Source of the DNA: Betaproteobacteria bacterium
Lineage (GTDB): Bacteria > Pseudomonadota > Gammaproteobacteria > Burkholderiales > Burkholderiaceae_C
DNA: 64,000 nucleotides
Reading direction: 5' to 3'
Assembly (NCBI GenBank): GCA_016704535.1
Contig: JADIZZ010000002.1
Span: 124,001-188,000, forward strand
The position numbers were made by a program, and so were the translations under genes. Below, in pieces: positions 55,356 through 63,745 of the stretch; positions within the stretch are counted from its first letter, which is position 1; the number at the start of each line of letters is the position of its first letter. Below the pieces are notes generated by a model. That model was not told the DNA's origin. It did no database searches and saw only the letters and a program-made list of their open reading frames with translations.

Positions 55356-55970
55356 ATGTCGGGCAGGAGAGGCTGCGCCGCTCTTGCCGGCGCGGCGGCC
55401 ATCACGATGGCGCCCGGTCCACGGAACCCCAACCCAGCGCCCTGGAACTCAACCCCTCAGAAAGCGGTGGAGTGGTTTGCGCAAGAACCACCGGCGTGGC
55501 CGTTGTGGACCACCGGCCTGCTGGCGCTGGCCGTCGGCGCACTGGTCTACCTGGCCGACCGTGACCCGGCGCGCGTCATGGCGCTGCCCAGTTTCGCGGT
55601 GCTGGGCACGGCGCCGCTCTTCGGCGCGGTGGGAGGCTGGCTGCCCAGCTTCGTGCACACCTTCGCGTTCAGCCTCTTCAGCGCCGCGGCGTGGCCACGC
55701 GCCGGCAGGCCGGCCTACGGCGCCTGCGCCATGTGGTGGGCCGTCAACCTGGCCCTCGAAGCCGCGCAGCAGCCGCAATGGCGCGCTGCGCTGGCCGCGG
55801 CGCTGCCGTCGGGCCTCGACACCGTCGCGCCCCTGAGTTACTTGGCGCGATACGCACAGCAGGGCCGATTCGACCCGGCCGACCTGCTGGCCATCACCGC
55901 AGGCGCGCTGGCTGCGGCCGGCGTGCTCTACCGCGTTCATCAGCTTCAGGAGATCCGCCATGCGCGCTGA
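55356..55970 (+). CDS. Membrane protein of unknown function
   Basis: No family was recognised with confidence. The protein (204 residues, or 187 from the ATG at 55407) has about four hydrophobic segments, including LWTTGLLALAVGALVYLA and VMALPSFAVLGTAPLFGAVGG. The spacing loosely recalls VanZ-like or DUF2809-type small membrane proteins. It overlaps the next gene by 11 bases, so the two are probably expressed together. Confidence 0.55.
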   Translation: MSGRRGCAALAGAAAITMAPGPRNPNPAPWNSTPQKAVEWFAQEPPAWPLWTTGLLALAVGALVYLADRDPARVMALPSFAVLGTAPLFGAVGGWLPSFVHTFAFSLFSAAAWPRAGRPAYGACAMWWAVNLALEAAQQPQWRAALAAALPSGLDTVAPLSYLARYAQQGRFDPADLLAITAGALAAAGVLYRVHQLQEIRHAR

Positions 55971-56991
55971 CAACCCTTCCTCGCACCCCGTCGCCTGGCG
56001 CCGTCTCGCCTGGCAGGGTTTCATCGCCCTGGTCGGCATCGCCGCCATCGTGGGCAGCGGTGGTGGCGGCATGCCGGGATTCCCGCCTTGCGGACCGCCG
56101 CTCTGCGGCGGAGAGCCGCTCCCGCCGCCGGCGTTCGTGCGCCTGACCCCGGCCGATGTCACCGTCACCGTCGGGGCTCCGGCAACCTTCGTCAGCGAGG
56201 TCGAGAACATCGACGCGCCCACCTACCAGTGGCGCCGCTCGAACGACGGCGGCAGCACCTACACCGACCTGCCCGGCGCCACCGGCAGCCGGCTCACGCT
56301 GCCCGCCGTGAACCTGGGTGACCACGGCGCGCGGCTGCTGGTGCAAGTGTCGTCGGGCGGCATGACGAAGGCCCAGGCCGTCGGCCATCTGTACGTCTCT
56401 GCCACGCCGGGCGTGGCCTACGCCGACGGCGAATTCCTGCCCGCCGACTGGGTGTTCTCGCCCGTGCTCGGCCCGGCACCGGCGCCGGCGGCGTCCAGTG
56501 CCGAACGCGTGGCGACCGGCGGCAACCCGGGCGCGTGGTGGCGGATGCAGGTGCAGGTGCCCACCGGGGCCGGCTCGGCGCGCCTGAGCTTCCTGTCGAC
56601 GAGCGCCGTCTACGACCCCCGCCAGCATGGCGCCATCGCAGCCATCGACTATGCCGAGGACTGCGCCGCGGTGCTGCCCAGCGACACCGCGGGCACGCAG
56701 TCCTGGCTGGCGCTGGAGCAGGCGGGCCGGCACTACGTGGCCAACACGCGCTTCGCCTCCCCGAGCTGCGCCGCCGCCGGTTGGCGCCCGGTGGCCAGCC
56801 TCGGCCGGCTTGTCGAGCAGGACTTCACTTTCGTGGCCGGGCCGGCCTGCGCCGCGGGCGAACCTTGCCCCGACTTCTCGGCCGCGGCGGCGCCATTGCG
56901 CTTCGGCTTTGCGCGGCAGACCTTCGCTTCGCAGGGGCAGTCGGTGCCCCACGGCATCGACAACTGGAAGGTCACGGTCTGGAGGAGGTGA
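55960..56991 (+). CDS. Secreted protein with immunoglobulin-like domain, unknown function
   Basis: The 343-residue protein has an N-terminal hydrophobic segment (QGFIALVGIAAIVGSGGGG) that may be a signal or anchor. A short Gly/Pro/Cys-rich linker follows, then an Ig-like fold (about residues 65-150) with VTVTVGAPATFVSEVEN and YQWRRSNDGGSTYTDLPGAT. The C-terminal 190 residues contain paired cysteines and no recognised domain. The ATG overlaps the upstream membrane-protein gene. Adhesion or carbohydrate binding are guesses only. Confidence 0.6.
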   Translation: MRADNPSSHPVAWRRLAWQGFIALVGIAAIVGSGGGGMPGFPPCGPPLCGGEPLPPPAFVRLTPADVTVTVGAPATFVSEVENIDAPTYQWRRSNDGGSTYTDLPGATGSRLTLPAVNLGDHGARLLVQVSSGGMTKAQAVGHLYVSATPGVAYADGEFLPADWVFSPVLGPAPAPAASSAERVATGGNPGAWWRMQVQVPTGAGSARLSFLSTSAVYDPRQHGAIAAIDYAEDCAAVLPSDTAGTQSWLALEQAGRHYVANTRFASPSCAAAGWRPVASLGRLVEQDFTFVAGPACAAGEPCPDFSAAAAPLRFGFARQTFASQGQSVPHGIDNWKVTVWRR

Positions 56992-57001
56992 GCAGCGTCA
57001 A

Positions 57002-57832
57002 TCAGGCCGCGGGCGCGACGATGGCGCCCTGGATCTTGTGGCGCGCCAGCGCCTGGGCGACAAAACCCGAGGCCTTCATGCGCTCGACGAAGCCGCGCAG
57101 GAACTGCTGCGCGTCGTCGCCCCGGTTGGCCTGCACGCCCATCGCCTGCTCGATGACCATGAAGCGGCCCGGCAGCAGGCGCAGGCCGCCCAGGCGCGCG
57201 GCGTCGGCTTCGAGTTGCTGCTTCACGCCGGCGGCGACGTCGGCCTTCTCGGCGAGGAAGGCGTCCACCACGGCCGGTGACGTGGGGGCGCGCAGGATGG
57301 TGGCGGCCTTCAGTTCGCGCGACAGGTAGAGGTCGTAGGCACTGCCCTTGCCCACCATCACCGTGGTGGCGGCTCGGTCGACCTGCGCGTTGTCGGTCAG
57401 CGGCGAGGCGTTGCGCACGAGGTAGGCGCCTTCGATCTGCACGTAGGCGGCACTGAAGCGCACGCCTTCACCTCGCTTGGGGTCGATGGCGAAGAAGCCG
57501 ATGTCGGCCTCGCCCGAGGTGACGGCCACCACCGACTTGGCCGCGGCGTCGAAGACCTTCAGCTCGATGCCCACGCCCAACTCGGCCGCCAGCGCGCGCG
57601 CCAGGTCCACAGACACGCCTTCGGCTTCACCGGTGCTGGCGTTCTTGCGCGCCAGGATGGGGTTGCCCAGGTTGATGGATGCACGCAGCTTGCCCGTGGG
57701 GGCGAAGGCGGCGACGAGGGCGGGCGAGGCGAGGGGGTTCATCGAACAGGCGGTGGTGGTGGTGACGAGAGCGCCGCCCATCCAGGTGAGCAGACGGCGG
57801 CGCGTGAAGGCGGGGTGCAGGGGTGTCGACAT
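57002..57832 (-). CDS. Amino-acid-type ABC substrate-binding protein (SBP family 3)
   Basis: The 276-residue protein has a Tat-like signal (FTRRRLLTWMGGALVTTTTAC) with a possible lipobox Cys. Family 3 binding-protein features follow: ASINLGNPILARK, GVSVDLARALAAELGV, EADIGFFAIDPKR and FSAAYVQIEGAYLVR. The family binds amino acids or related small cations. No permease or ATPase is adjacent. It diverges from the methyltransferase-like gene with only 50 bases between start codons, so both promoters lie there. Confidence 0.85.
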   Translation of the reverse strand: MSTPLHPAFTRRRLLTWMGGALVTTTTACSMNPLASPALVAAFAPTGKLRASINLGNPILARKNASTGEAEGVSVDLARALAAELGVGIELKVFDAAAKSVVAVTSGEADIGFFAIDPKRGEGVRFSAAYVQIEGAYLVRNASPLTDNAQVDRAATTVMVGKGSAYDLYLSRELKAATILRAPTSPAVVDAFLAEKADVAAGVKQQLEADAARLGGLRLLPGRFMVIEQAMGVQANRGDDAQQFLRGFVERMKASGFVAQALARHKIQGAIVAPAA

Positions 57833-57882
57833 GGCGCGCAGTGTAGGCGGCACCCCCGGCAACTGGCCGCAGAATCGGCTCC

Positions 57883-58734
57883 ATGCAAACCCGACGCCGC
57901 GTGCTCCAGACCCTGCCCGGGGCCCTCGTTGCCGCCGCCCTGCCGGGCTGCGCGCAGCAGCCCGCCACGGCCGCGGCCGGCGAGATCGATGCAGCCTTGC
58001 GCGCCGCCGTCGACGGTGCCCACCGCAGCCCCGCCAATCGCGCCCGCGACCCCTGGCGCCACCCGCTGGAGACGCTGGCCTTCTTCGGCCTGCAGCCGGC
58101 GCACACCGTGGTCGAACTGCAGCCTGGTGGTGGCTGGTACAGCGAGATCCTGGCGCCGTATATGCGCGAGCGCGGCCGCTACTTCGCGGCCCACTTTGCC
58201 GCCGACACCACCAACGCCTACCAGCGCCGAGCCCGCGCCGGCTTCGTGGCACGCATGGCGCAGGCACCCGCCGTCTACGACCGCGCCACGCTGGGCACGC
58301 TGCCCGCCGCAGCCGGCTTCACCGACATCGGCCCGCCCGGCAGCTTCGACCTCGTGCTGACCTTCCGTAACGTGCACAACTGGTTGGGCGACGGCTCGCT
58401 CGACGCCACGCTGCGCGCCTGCCATGCGCTGTTGAAACCCGGCGGCACGCTGGGCGTGGTGGACCACCGTGCCGCACCCGGCACGGCACTGGAAACCATG
58501 AAGAAGAGCGGCTATGTCACCGAGGCGCTGATGGAAGAGCGTGCGCGCGCCGCCCGATTTACGCTGGCCGCGAAGAGCGAGATCAACGCGAACCCGCGCG
58601 ATTCGCGCGACCATCTCGGCGGTGTGTGGTCGCTGCCGCCCACGCTCAGCGGCAAAGACGTGAGGCGCGAACATTTCCTGGCCATCGGCGAGAGCGACCG
58701 TTTCACCCATCGCTACACCCGACCCCTGGCCTGA
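57883..58734 (+). CDS. SAM-dependent methyltransferase-like lipoprotein
   Basis: The 283-residue protein starts with a signal ending AALPGC, a good lipobox. The remaining part has a class I methyltransferase-like fold: VVELQPGGGWYSEILAPYM as the cofactor loop, FDLVLTFRNVHNWL, and LKPGGTLGVVDHR. It fits the COG4798 group of predicted methyltransferases, which are often exported despite needing SAM. Whether it binds SAM in the periplasm or has another role is unknown. It lies 14 bases before an acyltransferase gene. Confidence 0.8.
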   Translation: MQTRRRVLQTLPGALVAAALPGCAQQPATAAAGEIDAALRAAVDGAHRSPANRARDPWRHPLETLAFFGLQPAHTVVELQPGGGWYSEILAPYMRERGRYFAAHFAADTTNAYQRRARAGFVARMAQAPAVYDRATLGTLPAAAGFTDIGPPGSFDLVLTFRNVHNWLGDGSLDATLRACHALLKPGGTLGVVDHRAAPGTALETMKKSGYVTEALMEERARAARFTLAAKSEINANPRDSRDHLGGVWSLPPTLSGKDVRREHFLAIGESDRFTHRYTRPLA

Positions 58735-58748
58735 GGCGTCCGCCGAAG

Positions 58749-59630
58749 ATGCTCGCCCCCTTGCCCCCAACGCTGCGCGGCATGGCCGCCGGCACGCTCC
58801 TGGCCATCAGCACCACGGTGCTCACGCTGGCGATGTTCCCGCCCGCGCTGCTGAAGCTGCTGCTGCCGTTCGATGGCGCGCGCCGCGTCTGCGACCGGGC
58901 GCTCACCGCGCTGGCCTCGGCCTGGGTGGCCATCAACAACGGCTGGATCGTCGCCGTGCGCGAGCGCAGCACGCCCGATTGGGACGTCCAGGGCCTGGAA
59001 GGCCTGGACAAGCGCGGCTGGTACCTGGTCAGCAGCAACCACCAGAGCTGGGTCGACATCCTGGTGCTGCAGCGCATATTCCACGGCCGCATCCCCTTCC
59101 TGAAATTCTTCCTTAAGAAGGAGCTGATCTGGGTGCCGGTGATCGGCCTGGCCTGGTGGGCGCTGGACTTTCCGTTCATGAAACGCGGCAAGGGGGCGGG
59201 CGCGCGCCACAGCGACCTGGCGACCACCCGTGCGGCCTGCCAGAAGTTCAAGCGCATCCCCACGTCGGTCATTAACTTCGTCGAGGGCACACGCTTCACG
59301 CCGGCCAAGCATGCCATGCAACGCAGCCCCTACACGCACCTGCTGAAGCCCAAGATCGGCGGCCTGGGCATCGCGCTGGCGACGATGGGCGACATGTTCA
59401 CGGCGCTGCTCGACGTGACCATCGTCTACCCCGACGGCACGCCCACTTTCACGCACCTGCTGACGGGCAGCATCGGCCGCGTGGTGGTGCGCGTGCAGGT
59501 GCGGCCCATCCCGCCCGAGGTGCTGGGCGGCGACCCCATCGGCGACCCCGCCTACCGCCAGCGTCTGTCAGCCTGGGTCGACGCGCAGTGGCGCGAGAAG
59601 GACGCGCTGATCACCCGGCTGCGCGACTGA
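58749..59630 (+). CDS. PlsC-type acyltransferase (YihG-like)
   Basis: The 293-residue inner-membrane protein has N-terminal hydrophobic segments and the acyltransferase motifs: NHQSWVDILV (HxxxxD catalytic motif, about residue 99), KKELIWVPVIG, FPFMKRG, and FVEGTRFTPAK. The family transfers acyl chains to lysophospholipids; YihG is the closest E. coli type by motif pattern. The ATG at 58749 precedes the first helix. It may be co-transcribed with the upstream lipoprotein gene. Confidence 0.9.
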   Translation: MLAPLPPTLRGMAAGTLLAISTTVLTLAMFPPALLKLLLPFDGARRVCDRALTALASAWVAINNGWIVAVRERSTPDWDVQGLEGLDKRGWYLVSSNHQSWVDILVLQRIFHGRIPFLKFFLKKELIWVPVIGLAWWALDFPFMKRGKGAGARHSDLATTRAACQKFKRIPTSVINFVEGTRFTPAKHAMQRSPYTHLLKPKIGGLGIALATMGDMFTALLDVTIVYPDGTPTFTHLLTGSIGRVVVRVQVRPIPPEVLGGDPIGDPAYRQRLSAWVDAQWREKDALITRLRD

Positions 59631-59691
59631 AGCCACAACGCGCTTGACGCAAGGCAGCACACGCCGGGCGCCGGCGGCGTCTGGTCTGGGC

Positions 59692-60184
59692 ATGAGGCTC
59701 TTGTCCGCACGGTCGTGGCACGCCGCCGGGCAACTGATCATCGGCTTCGAGAGCGCAGCGCCTGGGCCTGCCGCTGTTCACCCTGGCCCTGGGCCTGCTG
59801 GACGGGTTCAACCCCTGCGCGATGTGGATGCTGCTCTTCCTGCTGGCCATGCTGGTGCGGCAGAACGACCGCCGGCGCATGGCGCTCGTCGCGGGCACCT
59901 TCGTGCTCGTCAGCGGCGCCGTTTACTTCACCTTCATGGCGGCGTGGCTGAACGTCTTCCTGGCGGTGGGGCTGTCGCAGCCGGTGCGGCTGCTGCTGGC
60001 CGGCCTGGGCCTGTACATCGTGGGCTACATCGCCGACGACGCGCTGATGGTCACGGTTGCCGTGCTGGCACTGAGCCAGGGCAAACTCACCGAACGCGCC
60101 GGGCGCGGGCTGAAGTTGTTGAGTGGCGTGGTGATGTTGGCGCTGGGATGGGTACTGCTGTTCAGGCCCGAGTGGCTGGTGTGA
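59692..60184 (+). pseudogene. Decayed redoxin/DsbD-like membrane protein
   Basis: One frame (59692 to about 59755) encodes AGQLIIGFESAA, the typical end of a glutaredoxin-like domain. The next frame then gives LGLPLFTLALGLLDGFNPCA, the opening of the attached DsbD/CcdA-like membrane part. From there the frame runs to the stop at 60184, but the central helices normally found between FLAVGLSQPVRLLLA and YIADDALMVTVAV are missing. No start codon fits the second frame. It therefore looks like a gene that lost its redoxin core and a central block. The comparison rests on my memory of the family. Confidence 0.55.
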
Positions 60185-60402
60185 GCCGCAGCTTTCGGCC
60201 GTCAACCGTCGCCTCCGGCCGGTTGCTTCCAGGTTTGCTGGAGATCATTGCCGCGACTCTTGCAGGACCGGCCATCGAGAAGATATTCAAGCGCCTGGGG
60301 GTCGGAAGCGCAACCGCCGCCCCCGGCCGTGCGCGAGAATGCCGGTGTCGACACGACATGCTGCAGCTCTCCGCAAGCCATTTGTGCTTCGGCAGGCGGC
60401 GC

Positions 60403-60410
60403 AAAGGAGG
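60403..60410 (+). promoter_or_regulatory. Strong ribosome-binding site for the NhaD/ArsB-type transporter
   Basis: AAAGGAGG lies five bases before the ATG at 60416 and decides that start over upstream in-frame codons. It is one of the strongest Shine-Dalgarno matches I see in the window. Confidence 0.8.
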
Positions 60411-60415
60411 GCTCG

Positions 60416-61732
60416 ATGGACACCCTGTCATGGGTCGCGGTCGCGGTCTTCGCGATCACGATCATTGCGGTCATCAGCAACGTCGTCGACAGCACGGTTG
60501 CCGCGCTGGTCGGGGCCATCGTCATGATCTGGATCGGGGTCATGACCGACATCGATGCGTTCGGGCTCGTCGATTGGAACGTGATGGCGATCCTGGTCAG
60601 CGTGTGGGTCATCGCTTCCTACTTCGGCAAGACCGGCGTACCCAGCTGGCTCTCGGTTCAGGCCCTGCGGCTGTCGGGCGGGCGGCCCGGCCTGTTGGTG
60701 ATGATCCTGTCCATGCTGGCGGGCGTGATCTCGTTGTTCGTCGACAACGTGGTCGTCATCCTCATGATGGCCCCCGTGGCGCTGCCGCTGGCTCGCGCAC
60801 TCAAGCTGCCCGTGACACCCCTCGTGCTGATGATCGGCTTCGCGGCCAACTTCATGGGCTCGGCGATGTTGCTCGGCGACCTGCCGCCGCAGATGCTGCA
60901 CAGCGTCGCCGGGGCGGAGTTCATGGACTTTTTCTGGCAACACGGGCGGCCGTCGTCGTTTCCGATCCTCATCGTCACCTTCGTGATCACGCTGGCGGCG
61001 ATGTACGCCTACGGCTTTCGCGGCTATGGGAAGCAGGCGGTGGACCTGGGCAGCCTGGGCATCGAGACCCGCATCCCGAACCGGCTCTTCGCGACCATCG
61101 TGGTCGGCTGGTTCTTCCTGACCGTGCTGGGCATGGCCCTGCGGGAGCTGCTCGGCGTGAAGCTCGGATTCATCGCCCTGACGGGGGCGATGACGCTGGT
61201 GCTGCTCCTTGAACTGCTGGGGGACCGGGTCAAGGCGCCGAGCTTCGAGAAGGTGCTCGAAGCACTCGACTGGCGCGCGATCTTCTTCTACATCGCGCTG
61301 TTCGCGCTCGTCGGCGGCCTGGAGCGCATGCACGTGCTGGACGCGCTGGCGACCTATCTGCGGCCGATCTTCACCGAGAACTTCGCGCTGGGCGCGACGC
61401 TGATGTACTGGATCACGGTGCCGATCGTCGGCATCGTCGAGCACGACGCCTACATCCTGACCTTCCTGCACACCATCAAGGAGCTGGAAGCCGATGGGGT
61501 GCAGCCCTGGCCGCTGTGGTGGATGCTGCTGTGGTCGGGCACGCTCGGCAGCAACCTCACGGTGGCGGGGGCGCCTGCGTTGTATGCCGCACTGAACATC
61601 TGCCAGCGCGAGGAGAACCGTAAGGTCTCGCTGCGCGAGTTCCTGGCCTGGAGCGTGCCGTTCACCCTCGTGGCAGCGGGCGTGTGTTACGTGCTCGGCA
61701 TGTTGATCTGGGTACTGCCGTACGCGAAGTGA
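60416..61732 (+). CDS. NhaD/ArsB-type ion transporter
   Basis: The 438-residue inner-membrane protein has about 11-12 helices and the ion-transporter superfamily hallmark VISLFVDNVVVILMMAPVAL (about residue 110), plus a second matching half ending in GTLGSNLTVAGAPALYAALN. The pattern fits NhaD-type Na+/H+ antiporters and the related CitM/ArsB group. It is followed 22 bases later by a universal stress protein gene, a pairing that suggests a stress-linked regulatory partner. The transported ion is not fixed by sequence. Confidence 0.82.
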   Translation: MDTLSWVAVAVFAITIIAVISNVVDSTVAALVGAIVMIWIGVMTDIDAFGLVDWNVMAILVSVWVIASYFGKTGVPSWLSVQALRLSGGRPGLLVMILSMLAGVISLFVDNVVVILMMAPVALPLARALKLPVTPLVLMIGFAANFMGSAMLLGDLPPQMLHSVAGAEFMDFFWQHGRPSSFPILIVTFVITLAAMYAYGFRGYGKQAVDLGSLGIETRIPNRLFATIVVGWFFLTVLGMALRELLGVKLGFIALTGAMTLVLLLELLGDRVKAPSFEKVLEALDWRAIFFYIALFALVGGLERMHVLDALATYLRPIFTENFALGATLMYWITVPIVGIVEHDAYILTFLHTIKELEADGVQPWPLWWMLLWSGTLGSNLTVAGAPALYAALNICQREENRKVSLREFLAWSVPFTLVAAGVCYVLGMLIWVLPYAK

Positions 61733-61754
61733 TGGATAGCTGAAGGAGCCGGAC

Positions 61755-62198
61755 ATGTATCGACACCTCCTGATCCCGACCGACGGTTCGGCGCTCTCGG
61801 GACACGCGATCGCCCAGGGCATGGCGCTGGCCAAGGCGACCGGTGCCCGGGTGACGGGCCTGTTCGTTTCGCCGGCCCCGACGCCGCTCGTGTTCGAAGG
61901 GCTCGTGCCCGTCGACTACCTGCAGCCCGACGAGCACGCCGAACTCAATGCTCGAGCCGCCGCGCGCTACCTGGGCGCAATGGAGCAGGCGGCCCAAGAG
62001 GCCGGGGTGCCGTTCGAAGGCGTCAGCCTGACCGGCGAATACCCGGCCGAAGCGATACTCGAAACTGCGAAGAAGCGACGGTGCGACGTCATCGTGATGG
62101 CTTCGCACGGCCGCCGCGGACTGGCCGGCATGTTGCTGGGCAGCGAGACCTTGAAGGTGCTGACGCACACGAAGGTGCCCGTGCTCGTGTGCCGGTAG
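61755..62198 (+). CDS. Universal stress protein (UspA family)
   Basis: The 147-residue cytoplasmic protein starts MYRHLLIPTDGSALSGHAIA and ends with the ATP-binding motif MASHGRRGLAGMLLGSET, then LTHTKVPVLVCR. The G-xx-G-x9-G-S/T pattern indicates the ATP-binding subgroup. An AAGGAG-type site (GAAGGAG) precedes the ATG. It probably binds and modulates, or is co-regulated with, the transporter just upstream. Confidence 0.93.
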   Translation: MYRHLLIPTDGSALSGHAIAQGMALAKATGARVTGLFVSPAPTPLVFEGLVPVDYLQPDEHAELNARAAARYLGAMEQAAQEAGVPFEGVSLTGEYPAEAILETAKKRRCDVIVMASHGRRGLAGMLLGSETLKVLTHTKVPVLVCR

Positions 62199-62329
62199 GC
62201 GCACCGCCCGGCCAACAGCGATCACTTCACCAGCCGCACCGGCACGCTCGAACGCTGGTGCGCCCTGGGCGAGCTGCGGGGCGGATGGCCGCAAGACACT
62301 GGGACAACCGTGCCGCGGCATCAGATGTG

Positions 62330-62455
62330 CCAGCGCCGACCAACCAACTTGTGCAAACCTACGCCGCCGGGGAGGTGGTGCTCAAGCTGAGGACAGCCTG
62401 GGGCAACGGCCCCACCCACCTGGTGATGTCGCCGCTGGAGTTCATGCGGCCGTTG
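62330..62455 (+). mobile_element. Relic of an IS91-like transposase
   Basis: The plus strand encodes LVQTYAAGEVVLKLRTAW and then GPTHLVMSPLEFMRPL. This matches the characteristic C-terminal block of IS91-type Y2 transposases (LKLKTPWRDGTTHLVMSPLEFM in the family). Nothing before it in this 243-base gap is recognisable and the match breaks off as it meets the convergent antiporter gene. It is a non-functional fragment. No terminal repeats were found. Confidence 0.65.
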
Positions 62456-63638
62456 CCTTGCCCAGCCGCACGAGCAGGGGCGTCACCATCGGCACCGTCA
62501 ACATGGTGCTGGCCACCGCCATCAGCAGCAGTGCAGTGAAGGTGTCGGCGGTGATGACCTGCTTGTCCAGCAGCACGTTGGCGAAGATGATCATGATCAG
62601 CGCCTTGGTCTGCAGCAGCCAGCCGATGAGCGTGGCCTCGCCCGCAGGCCAGCGCAGGATGCGGCCGGCCAGGTGCACACCGATCAGCTTGCCGGCCACG
62701 CTGGCCACCAGCAGCGCCGCGGCGGCGACGAAGACCAGCGCGCCGCCCAGCGCCCATTCGGTGCGCAGCCCGGTGCTCAGGAAGAACACCGGCATCAGCA
62801 CCAGCAGCACGTGGTGGCGCAGCAGGTCCATACGGCCCTGATCGAACCAGTGGCCGTCGATCACTGCACCGGCCAGGAAGGCGCCCACCATGTAGTGCAA
62901 CCCGGCCCAGTCGGCTGCCAGGCCGCAGGCCGCCAGCCACACCAGCGCCAGCGGCCAGCGGTCGGCCTCGCGCAGCCGCGGCATCAGCCAGCGGAAGACC
63001 CAGGCGACGAGACCGAACACCACGAGAAACCCCGCCTGCCGGCCCACGCGCTGCCAGTCCATCAGGATCAGCGCCAGCACGCCCCAGATGGCGATGTCGT
63101 CCAGGCTGGCGTAGCGCAGGATGCGCTGGCCCAGCGGGCGACGCAGGATGTCCAGCTTTTCCATGAAGAGGATGAGGATGGGCAGCGCCGTCACCGCGCA
63201 GGCCATGCCCACGCCCAGCACGAACTGCCAGGGCCGCGCCGCCGGGCCCGTCCAGCCCGACGAGACGGCCACCATGCCCAGTGCCGCGATGCAACCGAAG
63301 GCGAGCGGCATGCCCAGCGCCAGCCCGGCGGTGATGCCGCTTTCGCGGCGGTCCTTCCAGGCCGCCGCGAGGTCGAGCTCGACACCGGCGATGAAGACGA
63401 AGAGCATCACCGCCCACCACGCGATGCCGTTCAGCGCCTGGATCACCGCCGGCGTGAAGACGAAACCATAGGCCTCGGGAAGCGCAGCGCCGAGCACGCC
63501 GGGGCCGAGCAGGATGCCGGCGACGATCTGCACCACGACCAGCGGTGCCCAGTGCTCGGTGCGGCCCAGCCGCCACGCCAGCCAGGGCAGCGTGAAGACG
63601 ACGAGCATCGCGATGAGGAAACGTTCGGTGGTGTTCAT
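62442..63638 (-). CDS. CPA2-type cation:proton antiporter (Kef-like, membrane domain only)
   Basis: The 398-residue inner-membrane protein has about 12 helices and Na_H_Exchanger features: IVAGILLGPGVLG near the start, RYASLDDIAIWGVLALI, and HYMVGAFLAGAVIDG, with LPILILFMEKLDILRRPLGQ in between. It lacks the C-terminal TrkA-N domain of full KefB/KefC proteins. The ATG at 63638 precedes the first helix; an in-frame ATG at 63677 would add 13 residues. The 3' end meets a transposase relic. Confidence 0.87.
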   Translation of the reverse strand: MNTTERFLIAMLVVFTLPWLAWRLGRTEHWAPLVVVQIVAGILLGPGVLGAALPEAYGFVFTPAVIQALNGIAWWAVMLFVFIAGVELDLAAAWKDRRESGITAGLALGMPLAFGCIAALGMVAVSSGWTGPAARPWQFVLGVGMACAVTALPILILFMEKLDILRRPLGQRILRYASLDDIAIWGVLALILMDWQRVGRQAGFLVVFGLVAWVFRWLMPRLREADRWPLALVWLAACGLAADWAGLHYMVGAFLAGAVIDGHWFDQGRMDLLRHHVLLVLMPVFFLSTGLRTEWALGGALVFVAAAALLVASVAGKLIGVHLAGRILRWPAGEATLIGWLLQTKALIMIIFANVLLDKQVITADTFTALLLMAVASTMLTVPMVTPLLVRLGKATAA

Positions 63639-63745
63639 GGCGGCGGTGCGGAGGCCGGCGAATCTAACCCACGTCACACAAGGCGCTTGCGTGGCCGCTA
63701 TCGTGCCTTGCCCGCGCGTCGCGGGTCCGCGGCGAAAGGGCCAGC

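Noticed and set aside
62359..63576. A 405-residue minus-strand frame parallel to the CPA2 antiporter
   Set aside because: It is an offset frame of the antiporter gene, Arg/Gly/Ala-rich with no membrane pattern, and the antiporter frame has consistent helices.
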